This document shows positions 7,121-13,880 of a DNA stretch of 14,431 nucleotides, piece by piece. The notes under the pieces were generated by a model. That model had not been told where the DNA came from. It made no database searches and saw nothing but the letters and a program-made list of their open reading frames with translations. The stretch's first letter is position 1. The number at the start of each line of letters is the position of its first letter. The position numbers were made by a program, and so were the translations under genes. Origin of the DNA: Burkholderiales bacterium (GTDB taxonomy: Bacteria > Pseudomonadota > Gammaproteobacteria > Burkholderiales > Burkholderiaceae_C); NCBI GenBank assembly GCA_006227785.1, contig SBFU01000156.1, positions 1 to 14,431 of the forward strand. The letters are read 5' to 3'.

Positions 7121-7132
7121 CGCGTAAACGCG
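7121..7132. repeat. Palindrome CGCGTAAACGCG next to an A-rich tract
   Basis: CGCGT (7121-7125) and ACGCG (7128-7132) form a 12-bp inverted repeat with a 2-bp centre. It lies directly upstream of the -35-like TTGCCA of the minus-strand gene, a place where an operator could act. On the plus strand an A-rich tract follows it. On the minus strand the T-run comes before the hairpin, so it is not a terminator in either direction. Confidence 0.35.
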
Positions 7133-7392
7133 ACAAAAACCAAAAAAAACAACAGATGAATCATGGATTTACCGGGCGAGGTTCACTTGTTCCTTGAAAC
7201 ATCTGTATACCTTTGAAATAGAAACCGCCATTTGGGCCACTCGCCCCCTGTTCCTGTTAATGCCATCGGATGCCAGACCAAAGGCAAGAAATGCAAGCTG
7301 GACGGCCGACCGGCGGTGTCACACGCAGGACTTCCGTGACATAGTTCTCAGTGTTTTGATGCGGTAGCAGCGCGGCAGAAACCCGCTGGAGC

Positions 7393-7410
7393 ATGTGATG
7401 TAATGCACAT
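7393..7410 (+). promoter_or_regulatory. CRP-like palindrome over an extended -10 element
   Basis: ATGTG (7393-7397) and CACAT (7406-7410) are perfect inverted arms. Read as TGTGA-N6-GCACA this matches the E. coli-type CRP core TGTGA-N6-TCACA at 9 of 10 positions. The six central bases, TGTAAT (7399-7404), match the -10 consensus at 5 of 6 and are preceded by TG at the extended -10 position. Transcription would begin near 7411, about 17 nt before the cyclase ATG at 7428. A protein bound here would cover the -10 and should repress. Confidence 0.45.
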
Positions 7411-7427
7411 CTACCCGCTTTCCCCTC

Positions 7428-8369
7428 ATGGCTGAACTGACCATCGCCTTTGTCGACCTGACCGGCAGCGTCTCCGTGTTCGAGACGTTGGGCAATGACC
7501 GGGCAACGAGGGCGGTGACCAAGCTCACGCAGTGGATCGGGGCCAAAGGGCTGGAAAATGGCGGCAAGGTGGTCAAGATGCTGGGCGATGGCGTTTTGCT
7601 GTCCTTCACCAACAACCGGCTGGCCGTCGAGACGATGTCGCAAATACAGCAGGAGCACTCTCAGCGGGTGGCCCAATGGCCGAAGCGGTTGAAGCTACAG
7701 ATGCAGATCGGCATGGCCCGTGGGCAGGTGGTTCAGGTGGATGGCGATTGCTTTGGTGATGCTGTCAACGTGGCCTCTCGCCTGAGTGACCTCGCCGGTC
7801 CGGAGCAGATTCTGGTGACCGACACGGTCATCCGAAAGCTCGGGGCGCGCCACGGCGTGCGAAGCCGCAGCCTGGGGCCCATGCGCATCAAGGGTCGGGC
7901 AGAGCCCTGCGAGGTGTTCCGGATCGAGTGGCAGCCCGAGATGCTGTCGGAGTTCCTGACACTGCCTTCCGATCTGCACTCGATGGCCATGACCCCGGAG
8001 TCGGTGTTCGGAGGAATTCAACTGGGCTGGCTGGATGCCAGCCGGGCCTTCGACATCACCGATCTGCCGGTCAAGATCGGCCGCATCCCGGAGGCCGATT
8101 TCGTGGTGAATGACCCGCGCGTTTCCCGCATCCATGCCACCCTGGACATCCGCTCGGGCAACTATGTGCTTGAAGACGTCAGCAGTTACGGAACTTGGGT
8201 CCGCTTTGCCGGAACCGACAATGTGATCTCACTGCGCAGGCAGGAGTGCCTGCTGCACAGTGACGGTGAAATCGCGATGGGAACCGCCTTCACCGACTAC
8301 AGCGCACCCACCGTGACCTTCCGGCTGGTGGATGGCGCCATGGTGCTCGGCCACTCGCGGCTGCCTTGA
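7428..8369 (+). CDS. Class III adenylate cyclase with C-terminal FHA domain
   Basis: This 313-residue soluble protein has an N-terminal class III nucleotide cyclase domain (about 1-168). Metal-binding Asp10 lies in AFVDLTGS and Asp54 in MLGDGVLLSF. Lys50 and Asp111 occupy the base-selecting positions expected for ATP. Asn114 and Arg118 in DAVNVASRL stabilise the transition state. The set is complete, so it should make cAMP. Residues about 215-295 form an FHA domain with KIGR, VSRIHA and SSYGTW, a phosphothreonine-binding fold. The cyclase may thus be tethered to, or controlled by, a phosphorylated partner (inference). No membrane segment is seen. The ATG at 7428 is the first start after an in-frame stop at 7401. 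It has no Shine-Dalgarno, only a pyrimidine-rich leader. The penicillin-acylase gene follows after 41 bp and is probably in the same transcript. Confidence 0.95.
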   Translation: MAELTIAFVDLTGSVSVFETLGNDRATRAVTKLTQWIGAKGLENGGKVVKMLGDGVLLSFTNNRLAVETMSQIQQEHSQRVAQWPKRLKLQMQIGMARGQVVQVDGDCFGDAVNVASRLSDLAGPEQILVTDTVIRKLGARHGVRSRSLGPMRIKGRAEPCEVFRIEWQPEMLSEFLTLPSDLHSMAMTPESVFGGIQLGWLDASRAFDITDLPVKIGRIPEADFVVNDPRVSRIHATLDIRSGNYVLEDVSSYGTWVRFAGTDNVISLRRQECLLHSDGEIAMGTAFTDYSAPTVTFRLVDGAMVLGHSRLP

Positions 8370-8395
8370 ATGCCCAAGTGCCAACGTCCTGAACC

Positions 8396-8403
8396 TGAGG
8401 AGG
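8396..8403 (+). promoter_or_regulatory. Near-perfect ribosome-binding site of the acylase gene
   Basis: TGAGGAGG lies 7 nt before the ATG at 8411 and matches the anti-Shine-Dalgarno closely. It fixes the start of the acylase and contrasts with the cyclase upstream, which has none. If the two genes share a transcript, the acylase should be translated much more strongly than the cyclase. Confidence 0.8.
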
Positions 8404-8410
8404 CCAAGCC

Positions 8411-10870
8411 ATGCGTTGGGTTTTCCGGGTCCTGACGCTGCTTCTGTCCGTTGCACTGCTGCTGGTGGTCGCTCTGTCGGTCTACGGCTGGCGCAGCCTG
8501 CCCCGACTGGACGGGCGCCTGGCCTTGGCGGGGCTGCAGCATGAGGTTCAGGTCAATCGAGACGCCAGCGATGTGACCCATATCCTGGCCCGGGACCCCA
8601 GGGATGCCTGGATGGCGCTGGGCTATGTGCATGCCCAGGAGCGCGCATGGCAGCTCGAATTCAACCGGCGTCTGATGCGCGGTGAGCTGTCCGCCGTGTT
8701 TGGTTCCACCACACTCGAAACCGACAAGCTGATGCGGACACTGGGCATTCACCGCGCCGCCAGTCGACAGCTCCAGGGACTCAGCCAGGATACCCAGGTC
8801 GCGCTGCGGGCCTACGCCGATGGGGTCAACGCGTTTTTTGCCGGTCAGGAGCAGGCCCTGCCGCTGGAGTTCCTCGTTCTGGGCGCAGACCCGACTGACG
8901 AGGCGCGAAGCGGGCAATACTGGACGCCCGAAGACAGCGTCGGCTGGTCCTTGATGATGGCCCTTGACCTGGGCGGCAACTGGGGCAACGAATTCGCACG
9001 GCTGACAGCCCTGGAGGTCATCGACACAGAAGCGCTGTGGACATTGTTTCCTCCCTATCCGGGTGAGCGGCCAGCGGCTACCGCCGATCTGGCCACGCTG
9101 TACCAGGATCTTGATGTGTACCGACGAGGTGCGCCCACCGAGCAGCGCTCCCAGAGCCAAGGTGGTGTGCTGGCCTGGCTGGATGATCCGGGCAGCAATG
9201 AAGGAAAAGGCTCAAACAACTGGGTGGTCTCTGGTGAGCGGAGCGAAAGCGGCGCACCGCTGCTGGCGAACGATCCCCATCTGGGCCTGAGCGCGCCAGC
9301 GCTCTGGTATTTCGCCCGTTTGCAGGCGCCCGATGTCGCATCGCACAAGGGTCTGGATGTGGTGGGCGCCACATTGCCCGGCGCCCCCGTGGTCGTCCTC
9401 GGGCGCACGCGTGAGGCAGCCTGGGCATTCACCAACACCGGCCCTGACGTGCAGGACCTGTATCTGGAGCAGCTCCATCCGGATGACCCGTCGCTTTACC
9501 GCGTTCCGTCGGATGACGGCCTGCCGCGCTGGATGCCCTTCGACGAGCGGGTCGAACGCATAGCGGTCAAGGGCGCGGCAGATGTTGAGCATCGGGTCCG
9601 ACACACACGTCATGGTCCGGTCATCAGCGACGCGCAGTCTCGCTACGCAGATGTCATCGATACCTCGCGCCATGTACTGGCCTTGCGTTGGACCGCTCTC
9701 GACGACGATGTGCGCAACATCGATGCCAGTCTGGCCGCGAACAGGGCCCGCTCTGTCGAGGACCTGATCGGTGCGTTTGCAAACATGCATGCACCCATGC
9801 AGAGTGTGCTGATGGCGGACAGGGCTGGCCGCATCGCCTTCAAGGCAGCTGGCAGGGTACCCTTGCGCCACGTCGACAACGACATTCAGGGTGTTGCGCC
9901 GTCCCCCGGATGGGATGCCCGTTACGACTGGATCGGTTGGTTGCCCTATGACGAGACGCCTTTCGATGACGGTTCAAGAGGCTGGATCGCGACCGCCAAC
10001 CAACGGGTGCATGGGCCTGACTATCCGCACTTTCTGACGCAGGACTGGGTGATGCCCTACCGGCAGCAGCGCATCGAACAACTGCTGCAGGCTCGGGACC
10101 GCCACTCGCCCGAGAGCTTCCGGCTGATGCAGGCTGACCTGCACGCCGAATCGACCCGGCGCCTGCTGCCCTATTTGCGGGCGGCCAAGCCCGCGCACGA
10201 GCTGGGTGAAGCCGCGTTGCGGGTGCTGGCGGACTTTGATGGTGTGATGCGCGGTGACGCGGCCGGCCCGCTGATCTACAGCGTCTGGGTTGACGAATTC
10301 ACCCGGGACGTGATTGGCGGGCGTCTGGGCAAGGCGCGCTTTGAAAAGCTGTACGGCAAGCGTCTGTTCCGCTCGGCGGTGGAGCTCATCCTGGAGCGTA
10401 ACGATGCCCACTGGTGTGGCGAGGGAGGATGTGCCGCCGCAGTGACCACCGCCCTGGACCGCGCCCTGGAGCGGATCGCAAAGGAGCAAGGGCGCGACCC
10501 GCGTTCATGGCGATGGGACAGGGCACACCCGGCGATCTCAGTGCACCGGCCGTTCAGCAACGTGCCTTACCTGGCGCCCTGGTTTGAGGTGCGCGCGCCC
10601 ACCGGTGGCGATCCTTTCACCCTCAATGTGGGCCAGTACCACCTGGACAAAGCCGATGCGCCGTTCGCCAACCGCCATGCAGCCAGCCTCAGGGCCATCT
10701 ACGACCTGTCGGACGCCGGGCAGGACCTGTTCATCTACCAGACCGGGCAGAGTGGTCACGTGATGTCCCGGCGCTATCGGGACATGAGCCCATCGTGGGC
10801 CGATGTTCGCCTGCGACCGTTGCGCATGCAACCGGAAGGCTGGGAAAGGCAGCTGACGCTGCATCCCTGA
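8411..10870 (+). CDS. Penicillin acylase family Ntn-hydrolase (membrane-anchored or exported precursor)
   Basis: This 819-residue precursor belongs to the N-terminal nucleophile hydrolases that cleave amide bonds of penicillins, acyl-homoserine lactones or other N-acyl compounds. Residues 1-25 form a hydrophobic signal or anchor with Arg at 2 and 6. The alpha-chain region follows, with GYVHAQERAWQLEFNRR (71-87) typical of the family. Autocatalytic cleavage is expected before Ser268 in EGKGSNNWVVSG, which becomes the beta-chain nucleophile. Asn342 in FTNTGPDVQDLY fits an oxyanion-hole role. The beta chain ends with the family motif around GQSGHVMSRRYRD. The length suits the family (about 780-850). 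It sits 41 bp after the cyclase-FHA gene and has a strong ribosome site. It converges on the EF-hand gene with only 10 bp between stops. Substrate is undetermined; quorum-signal hydrolysis is possible but not shown by the sequence. Confidence 0.95.
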   Translation: MRWVFRVLTLLLSVALLLVVALSVYGWRSLPRLDGRLALAGLQHEVQVNRDASDVTHILARDPRDAWMALGYVHAQERAWQLEFNRRLMRGELSAVFGSTTLETDKLMRTLGIHRAASRQLQGLSQDTQVALRAYADGVNAFFAGQEQALPLEFLVLGADPTDEARSGQYWTPEDSVGWSLMMALDLGGNWGNEFARLTALEVIDTEALWTLFPPYPGERPAATADLATLYQDLDVYRRGAPTEQRSQSQGGVLAWLDDPGSNEGKGSNNWVVSGERSESGAPLLANDPHLGLSAPALWYFARLQAPDVASHKGLDVVGATLPGAPVVVLGRTREAAWAFTNTGPDVQDLYLEQLHPDDPSLYRVPSDDGLPRWMPFDERVERIAVKGAADVEHRVRHTRHGPVISDAQSRYADVIDTSRHVLALRWTALDDDVRNIDASLAANRARSVEDLIGAFANMHAPMQSVLMADRAGRIAFKAAGRVPLRHVDNDIQGVAPSPGWDARYDWIGWLPYDETPFDDGSRGWIATANQRVHGPDYPHFLTQDWVMPYRQQRIEQLLQARDRHSPESFRLMQADLHAESTRRLLPYLRAAKPAHELGEAALRVLADFDGVMRGDAAGPLIYSVWVDEFTRDVIGGRLGKARFEKLYGKRLFRSAVELILERNDAHWCGEGGCAAAVTTALDRALERIAKEQGRDPRSWRWDRAHPAISVHRPFSNVPYLAPWFEVRAPTGGDPFTLNVGQYHLDKADAPFANRHAASLRAIYDLSDAGQDLFIYQTGQSGHVMSRRYRDMSPSWADVRLRPLRMQPEGWERQLTLHP

Positions 10871-10880
10871 CCGCGAAGGC

Positions 10881-11744
10881 TCAGGCCTGGGCGTTCTGGC
10901 TGTTGTCGCTCAAGGGAGACATGCGGTTGGTCAGCTGTGCGGCCGCTTCCAGTTGTGAGCCCAGCTGCGACACCAGCGCCGACAACTCGGTTGGACTGAT
11001 CTGCCCGTCCTGGTTGCTGTCGGCGCCATTGAGCAAGGCGTTGAGCGCGTCGGCAGGCTTGATCGCCTCTGGCGCAGGGGACGCGGATGCCGATGTCGGT
11101 GCGGCAGCCACCGGCGACGCAGGTGCGGCAGAGCCGTGGGCGGCGGGAGTCACTTGCCAGCCGGGCATGACGGGCGCCCATCCCATGGGCATCCAGCCGG
11201 GCATCATGCCGCCAGGAGCCAGACCACCCATATCGAAGGTGGTGTATGTGCTGAAGCTGGCAAATCGATGGACAACAGGGGCGTGACCGACGGCCATGCC
11301 TGCACCGGCCTGGTTGACGCCTTCCGTGAACTCGGCCCGGGACAGATGGCCGTCGCCATTGCCGTCCAGTCGGGCAAACAGTCCGCCCTCAGAACCGGGT
11401 GTCCGGGCAGATTTGGCGCCGAAGCTGGCCATGGTGCCCTCGCCGCTGACCGATTGCAGCAGGCCCGAGACCATATTGACCAGTTCCCCGCCATTGAGCG
11501 AACCGTCGCCGTCGGTGTCGACGCCACCAAACAGCGTGTTCGGATCCTCGGTCACGGGCATGCCCATTTTTTCAGACAGCTTGTCCAGTGCGGCCTTGAA
11601 CTCGCCCTGATCCACACCACCGCTGCCGTCGGTGTCCAGTTTGCTCACCAGTTTGCCCTGCATCTGGGCGGCCAGTGCCGTCAGGGCCGAGGCCCCCAGT
11701 CCGTTGCGGGCGGTGTTCGACAAGATGGATTCCAGCGTGCTCAT
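10881..11744 (-). CDS. Four-EF-hand calcium-binding protein with Met/Pro/Gly/Trp-rich linker
   Basis: This 287-residue protein has four canonical 12-residue calcium loops. They are Asp37-Glu48 (DTDGSGGVDQGE), Asp76-Glu87 (DTDGDGSLNGGE), Asp127-Glu138 (DGNGDGHLSRAE) and Asp242-Glu253 (DSNQDGQISPTE). Each keeps Asp at position 1, Gly at 6 and Glu at 12, so all should bind calcium. Loops 1-2 form a likely pair, loop 3 is followed by a long spacer, and loop 4 is near the C-terminus. The spacer holds MPGW-MPMGW-MPGW repeats (181-196) and an Ala/Pro/Ser-rich stretch (197-226). No classical signal peptide or membrane segment is seen, so location is open. The ATG at 11744 has an AAAGGA Shine-Dalgarno about 7 nt upstream. 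It lies downstream of the aot-like genes on the same strand but 156 bp away, probably with its own promoter. Function is unknown beyond calcium binding. Confidence 0.92.
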   Translation of the reverse strand: MSTLESILSNTARNGLGASALTALAAQMQGKLVSKLDTDGSGGVDQGEFKAALDKLSEKMGMPVTEDPNTLFGGVDTDGDGSLNGGELVNMVSGLLQSVSGEGTMASFGAKSARTPGSEGGLFARLDGNGDGHLSRAEFTEGVNQAGAGMAVGHAPVVHRFASFSTYTTFDMGGLAPGGMMPGWMPMGWAPVMPGWQVTPAAHGSAAPASPVAAAPTSASASPAPEAIKPADALNALLNGADSNQDGQISPTELSALVSQLGSQLEAAAQLTNRMSPLSDNSQNAQA

Positions 11745-11829
11745 CGCATTTCCTTTGCTCGTGTTGGAACCGGCATGGGCCAGGCGCCTTGCCGTGCATG
11801 CGATGGTCGCGCGGAATCAGGTCAGCCGA

Positions 11830-11859
11830 ATGGCGCAATTGCACACCCTTGATGGCGCA
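11830..11859. repeat. Direct repeat ATGGCGCA, two copies 22 bp apart
   Basis: ATGGCGCA occurs at 11830-11837 and 11852-11859, a spacing of about two helical turns. The first copy runs into the palindrome GCAATTGC (11835-11842). Both lie in the 156-bp gap between the ATPase gene and the EF-hand gene, upstream of the latter on the minus strand. This could be a tandem operator, but the units are short and chance is not excluded. Confidence 0.3.
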
Positions 11860-11900
11860 TTTCTTCGCATCAGAGTGCAGCCCGTGTGGGCAGGCAAGCG

Positions 11901-12710
11901 CTACTTGAGGTTGCCCGACAAAAACTGGGCCAGACGTTCGCTGCGCGGGCGCGCCAGCACGTCGGCTGGAGCGCCTTCCTCCTCGATCCTGCCCTGGTGC
12001 AGGAAGATCAGGTGATTGGACACCTCGCGCGCGAAGCCCATCTCGTGCGTGACCACCAGCATGGTCCGACCTTCTTCAGCGAGCAGCTTCATGACACGCA
12101 ACACTTCACCGACCAGCTCCGGATCCAGTGCGCTGGTCGGTTCGTCGAACAGCATGACCGCCGGCTCGACCGCCAGCGCCCTGGCGATCGCCACCCTTTG
12201 TTGCTGGCCGCCGCTCATGTGGGCCGGGTAGCGGTCCTCCACGCCCCTCAGTCCGACACGATCCAGGTAGCGTCGGGCTGTCTCGACGGCCTGATCGCGC
12301 GGAATGCCCAGGACATGCACAGGTGCCTCGATGATGTTCTGCAACACCGTCATGTGGGCCCACAGATTGAAGTGCTGGAACACCATCGCCAGGCGGGTAC
12401 GCAACCGTTGCAGCTGCGCCGGCTGGACGGCCTGGAGTTCGCCGTGACGGTCTGGTCGGAGCTGGAGTTCTTCGCCCCCGAGGACGATCCGACCGCTGTT
12501 GGGTTTCTCAAGCAGGTTGATACAGCGCAAAAACGTGCTCTTGCCCGAACCGGAGCTTCCGATCAGGCTGATGACATCACCGGCGCGGGCTGTCAGCGAC
12601 ACACCTTTGAGCACTTCGTTGCTGCCGAAGCGCTTGTGGATATCCGTCACTTCCAGCAGGGGAGCGGTGGCCATGGTTTCATCAGCGGATGGGTTCGAGG
12701 TGGGTGTCAT
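11901..12710 (-). CDS. aotP: Basic amino-acid ABC transporter ATP-binding protein (HisP/AotP type)
   Basis: This 269-residue ATPase powers uptake of a polar amino acid, most likely arginine, ornithine or histidine. All ABC motifs are present: Walker [10 protein letters not shown] (51-59), Q-loop Gln112 in MVFQHFNLW, signature MSGGQQQR (165-172), Walker B VMLFDEP (185-191) with Glu190, and switch His222 in VTHEMGF. The insertion RPDRHGELQ before RLRTRL and the ending [11 protein letters not shown] follow HisP closely over the whole length, from memory. The start at 12710 leaves 27 bp after the hydrolase gene; a second ATG at 12674 is possible, and neither has a clear ribosome site. It is third in a permease-hydrolase-ATPase row equal to aotM-aotO-aotP of Pseudomonas. 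No argR follows, unlike in P. aeruginosa. Confidence 0.95.
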   Translation of the reverse strand: MTPTSNPSADETMATAPLLEVTDIHKRFGSNEVLKGVSLTARAGDVISLIGSSGSGKSTFLRCINLLEKPNSGRIVLGGEELQLRPDRHGELQAVQPAQLQRLRTRLAMVFQHFNLWAHMTVLQNIIEAPVHVLGIPRDQAVETARRYLDRVGLRGVEDRYPAHMSGGQQQRVAIARALAVEPAVMLFDEPTSALDPELVGEVLRVMKLLAEEGRTMLVVTHEMGFAREVSNHLIFLHQGRIEEEGAPADVLARPRSERLAQFLSGNLK

Positions 12711-12737
12711 GGGCGGTTGTGGAACAACAGGGCAACA

Positions 12738-13871
12738 TCAGGCGCCCAGCAGGTCACCGGTTCGAAAGGGAATGGCGCCGGCGATCTTTCCCAGTTCGCC
12801 ACCGGCATGCACGTAGCGATCCCGGACACGCGCATACAGGACGCCGTCGACGCTGGAGCAGACCCGGTGAACGCGGGACGCGTCGGCTGCGGTCGGGTCA
12901 ATGACCTCGGCGACGGCCTCACCGGCGGCCACCTTCTGCCCAGGCTCGGCCAGAAAGGCAACCAGGCCAGCCAGCGGGGAGCGCAGCGTCTGGGAGCCGG
13001 CCAGCGGCGTCGGGGCACAGGGCAGGTCGGGCAAGGAGGGCGTCGGGCCACCGAGGACACCGACGTGCACGAGGTAGTCCATCAGGGCCGCGGCGTCGCG
13101 ACGGGCCAGCGCGTGGTCCACGTCGCCTTCGCCCCTGAGCTCGACCGTGGTGCTTGCACAGGCCTGGACGAGCGGGTGATGCAAGCCCTCCGCCTGCAAC
13201 CGCTGCGCCAGCTGCCACCACAGGCCGGACAACCTCTCGTCGAAGGGGCCGCCCCCCGAATCCTGTGCAAGCAGGACGGCTTGGCAGCCCAACAAACGGG
13301 CCAGTGGCTCCATGGCCGGCCAGCAGGGCTCCTCGGTGTACAGGTGCATCACCGCTTCGCAATCGCAGTGCAGGTCGATCACCACATCGGCGTCGTGGGC
13401 CAGTCGCAGCAGGGTGCGTCGCTGGGCGTCCAGTTCTGTCGCAGGCGCCCACGCGTCCAGCCAACGGCCGACCAGCGCGCGAACAGCGCGTGTGTTTTCG
13501 GCCGGATTCGGCCCGAGCGCCGAGCGCGCCTGCTCCAGGATGGCGTCCGCCAGATCCGGGTAGTGGCGATTGAAGTTCTGCGCGGTGTCCAGTTCAAAGC
13601 GACCGGTGGGTTTGTGGTTGACGCGCTGGGAGAGACCGATCGGGTTGGCCACGGGCACCAGAACGACCTCGCCCTGCAGGTGACCCGAAGACTCGGCCGT
13701 TCGAAGGAGCTCCCGAAGGTGGTGCAAAACCAGCATGCCCGGCAGCTCCTCAGCATGCAGGCTGGCCTGAAGGTAGACTTTGCGTGCGCCTGGCGCGCCG
13801 AAATGCAGGCTCACCAGTTGCCGCTGCTGGCCGATACTGCCGCCTGTCAACAGGTGTTCCCGGCGTTCCAT
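12738..13871 (-). CDS. aotO: AstE/AspA-family zinc hydrolase of amino-acid ABC operon (AotO-like)
   Basis: This 377-residue protein belongs to the succinylglutamate desuccinylase/aspartoacylase (M14-like) family of N-acyl amino-acid hydrolases. Zinc ligands are His39 and Glu42 in SLHAEELPG and His168 in VIDLHCD. Catalytic Glu244 lies in TVELRG, and the substrate-site motif NFNR is at 99-102. A C-terminal beta domain (about 292-365, SPLAGLVAFLAEPGQKVAAGE) has a barrel-sandwich look typical of the family. The gene sits between permease and ATPase genes with gaps of 9 and 27 bp, the place of aotO in the Pseudomonas arginine/ornithine operon. AotO was, as I recall, not needed for uptake, so its role is open. 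Releasing amino acids from N-acyl or similar conjugates after import is a reasonable inference. No signal peptide is seen. Confidence 0.9.
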   Translation of the reverse strand: MERREHLLTGGSIGQQRQLVSLHFGAPGARKVYLQASLHAEELPGMLVLHHLRELLRTAESSGHLQGEVVLVPVANPIGLSQRVNHKPTGRFELDTAQNFNRHYPDLADAILEQARSALGPNPAENTRAVRALVGRWLDAWAPATELDAQRRTLLRLAHDADVVIDLHCDCEAVMHLYTEEPCWPAMEPLARLLGCQAVLLAQDSGGGPFDERLSGLWWQLAQRLQAEGLHHPLVQACASTTVELRGEGDVDHALARRDAAALMDYLVHVGVLGGPTPSLPDLPCAPTPLAGSQTLRSPLAGLVAFLAEPGQKVAAGEAVAEVIDPTAADASRVHRVCSSVDGVLYARVRDRYVHAGGELGKIAGAIPFRTGDLLGA

Positions 13872-13880
13872 CTCAGGGAC

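Larger units (their letters stand above)
7057..7427. other. Divergent intergenic region, AT-richer than its surroundings
   Basis: This 371-bp stretch carries no credible gene. It separates the 111-residue gene (minus) from the adenylate cyclase (plus) and must hold both promoters. Visible elements are a palindrome at 7121-7132, A-runs at 7133-7149, a weak promoter-like pair TTCACT (7182-7187) and TATACC (7206-7211), and near-repeats CCTTGAAA (7192) and CCTTTGAAA (7210) 18 bp apart. A CRP-like site with an extended -10 lies at 7393-7410. No intrinsic terminator or RNA gene was recognised. Confidence 0.6.

Noticed and set aside
7152..7206. Inverted repeat ACAGATG / CATCTGT, 41 bp apart
   Set aside because: It is only 7 bp with a long spacer and mismatches on both sides, as expected by chance in a 371-bp region.
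7317..7325. GTGTCACAC as a second CRP half-site in the divergent region
   Set aside because: It is a short palindrome without the N6 spacing of a CRP site.
8297..9160. Open frame (287 codons) antisense to the cyclase end and the acylase start
   Set aside because: It covers a certain gene junction on the other strand and has no family features or ribosome site of note.
11883..11894. GCCC-GTGT-GGGC-like hairpin after the ATPase gene as terminator
   Set aside because: The stem has 4 bp with mismatches beyond it and no T-tract on the minus strand.
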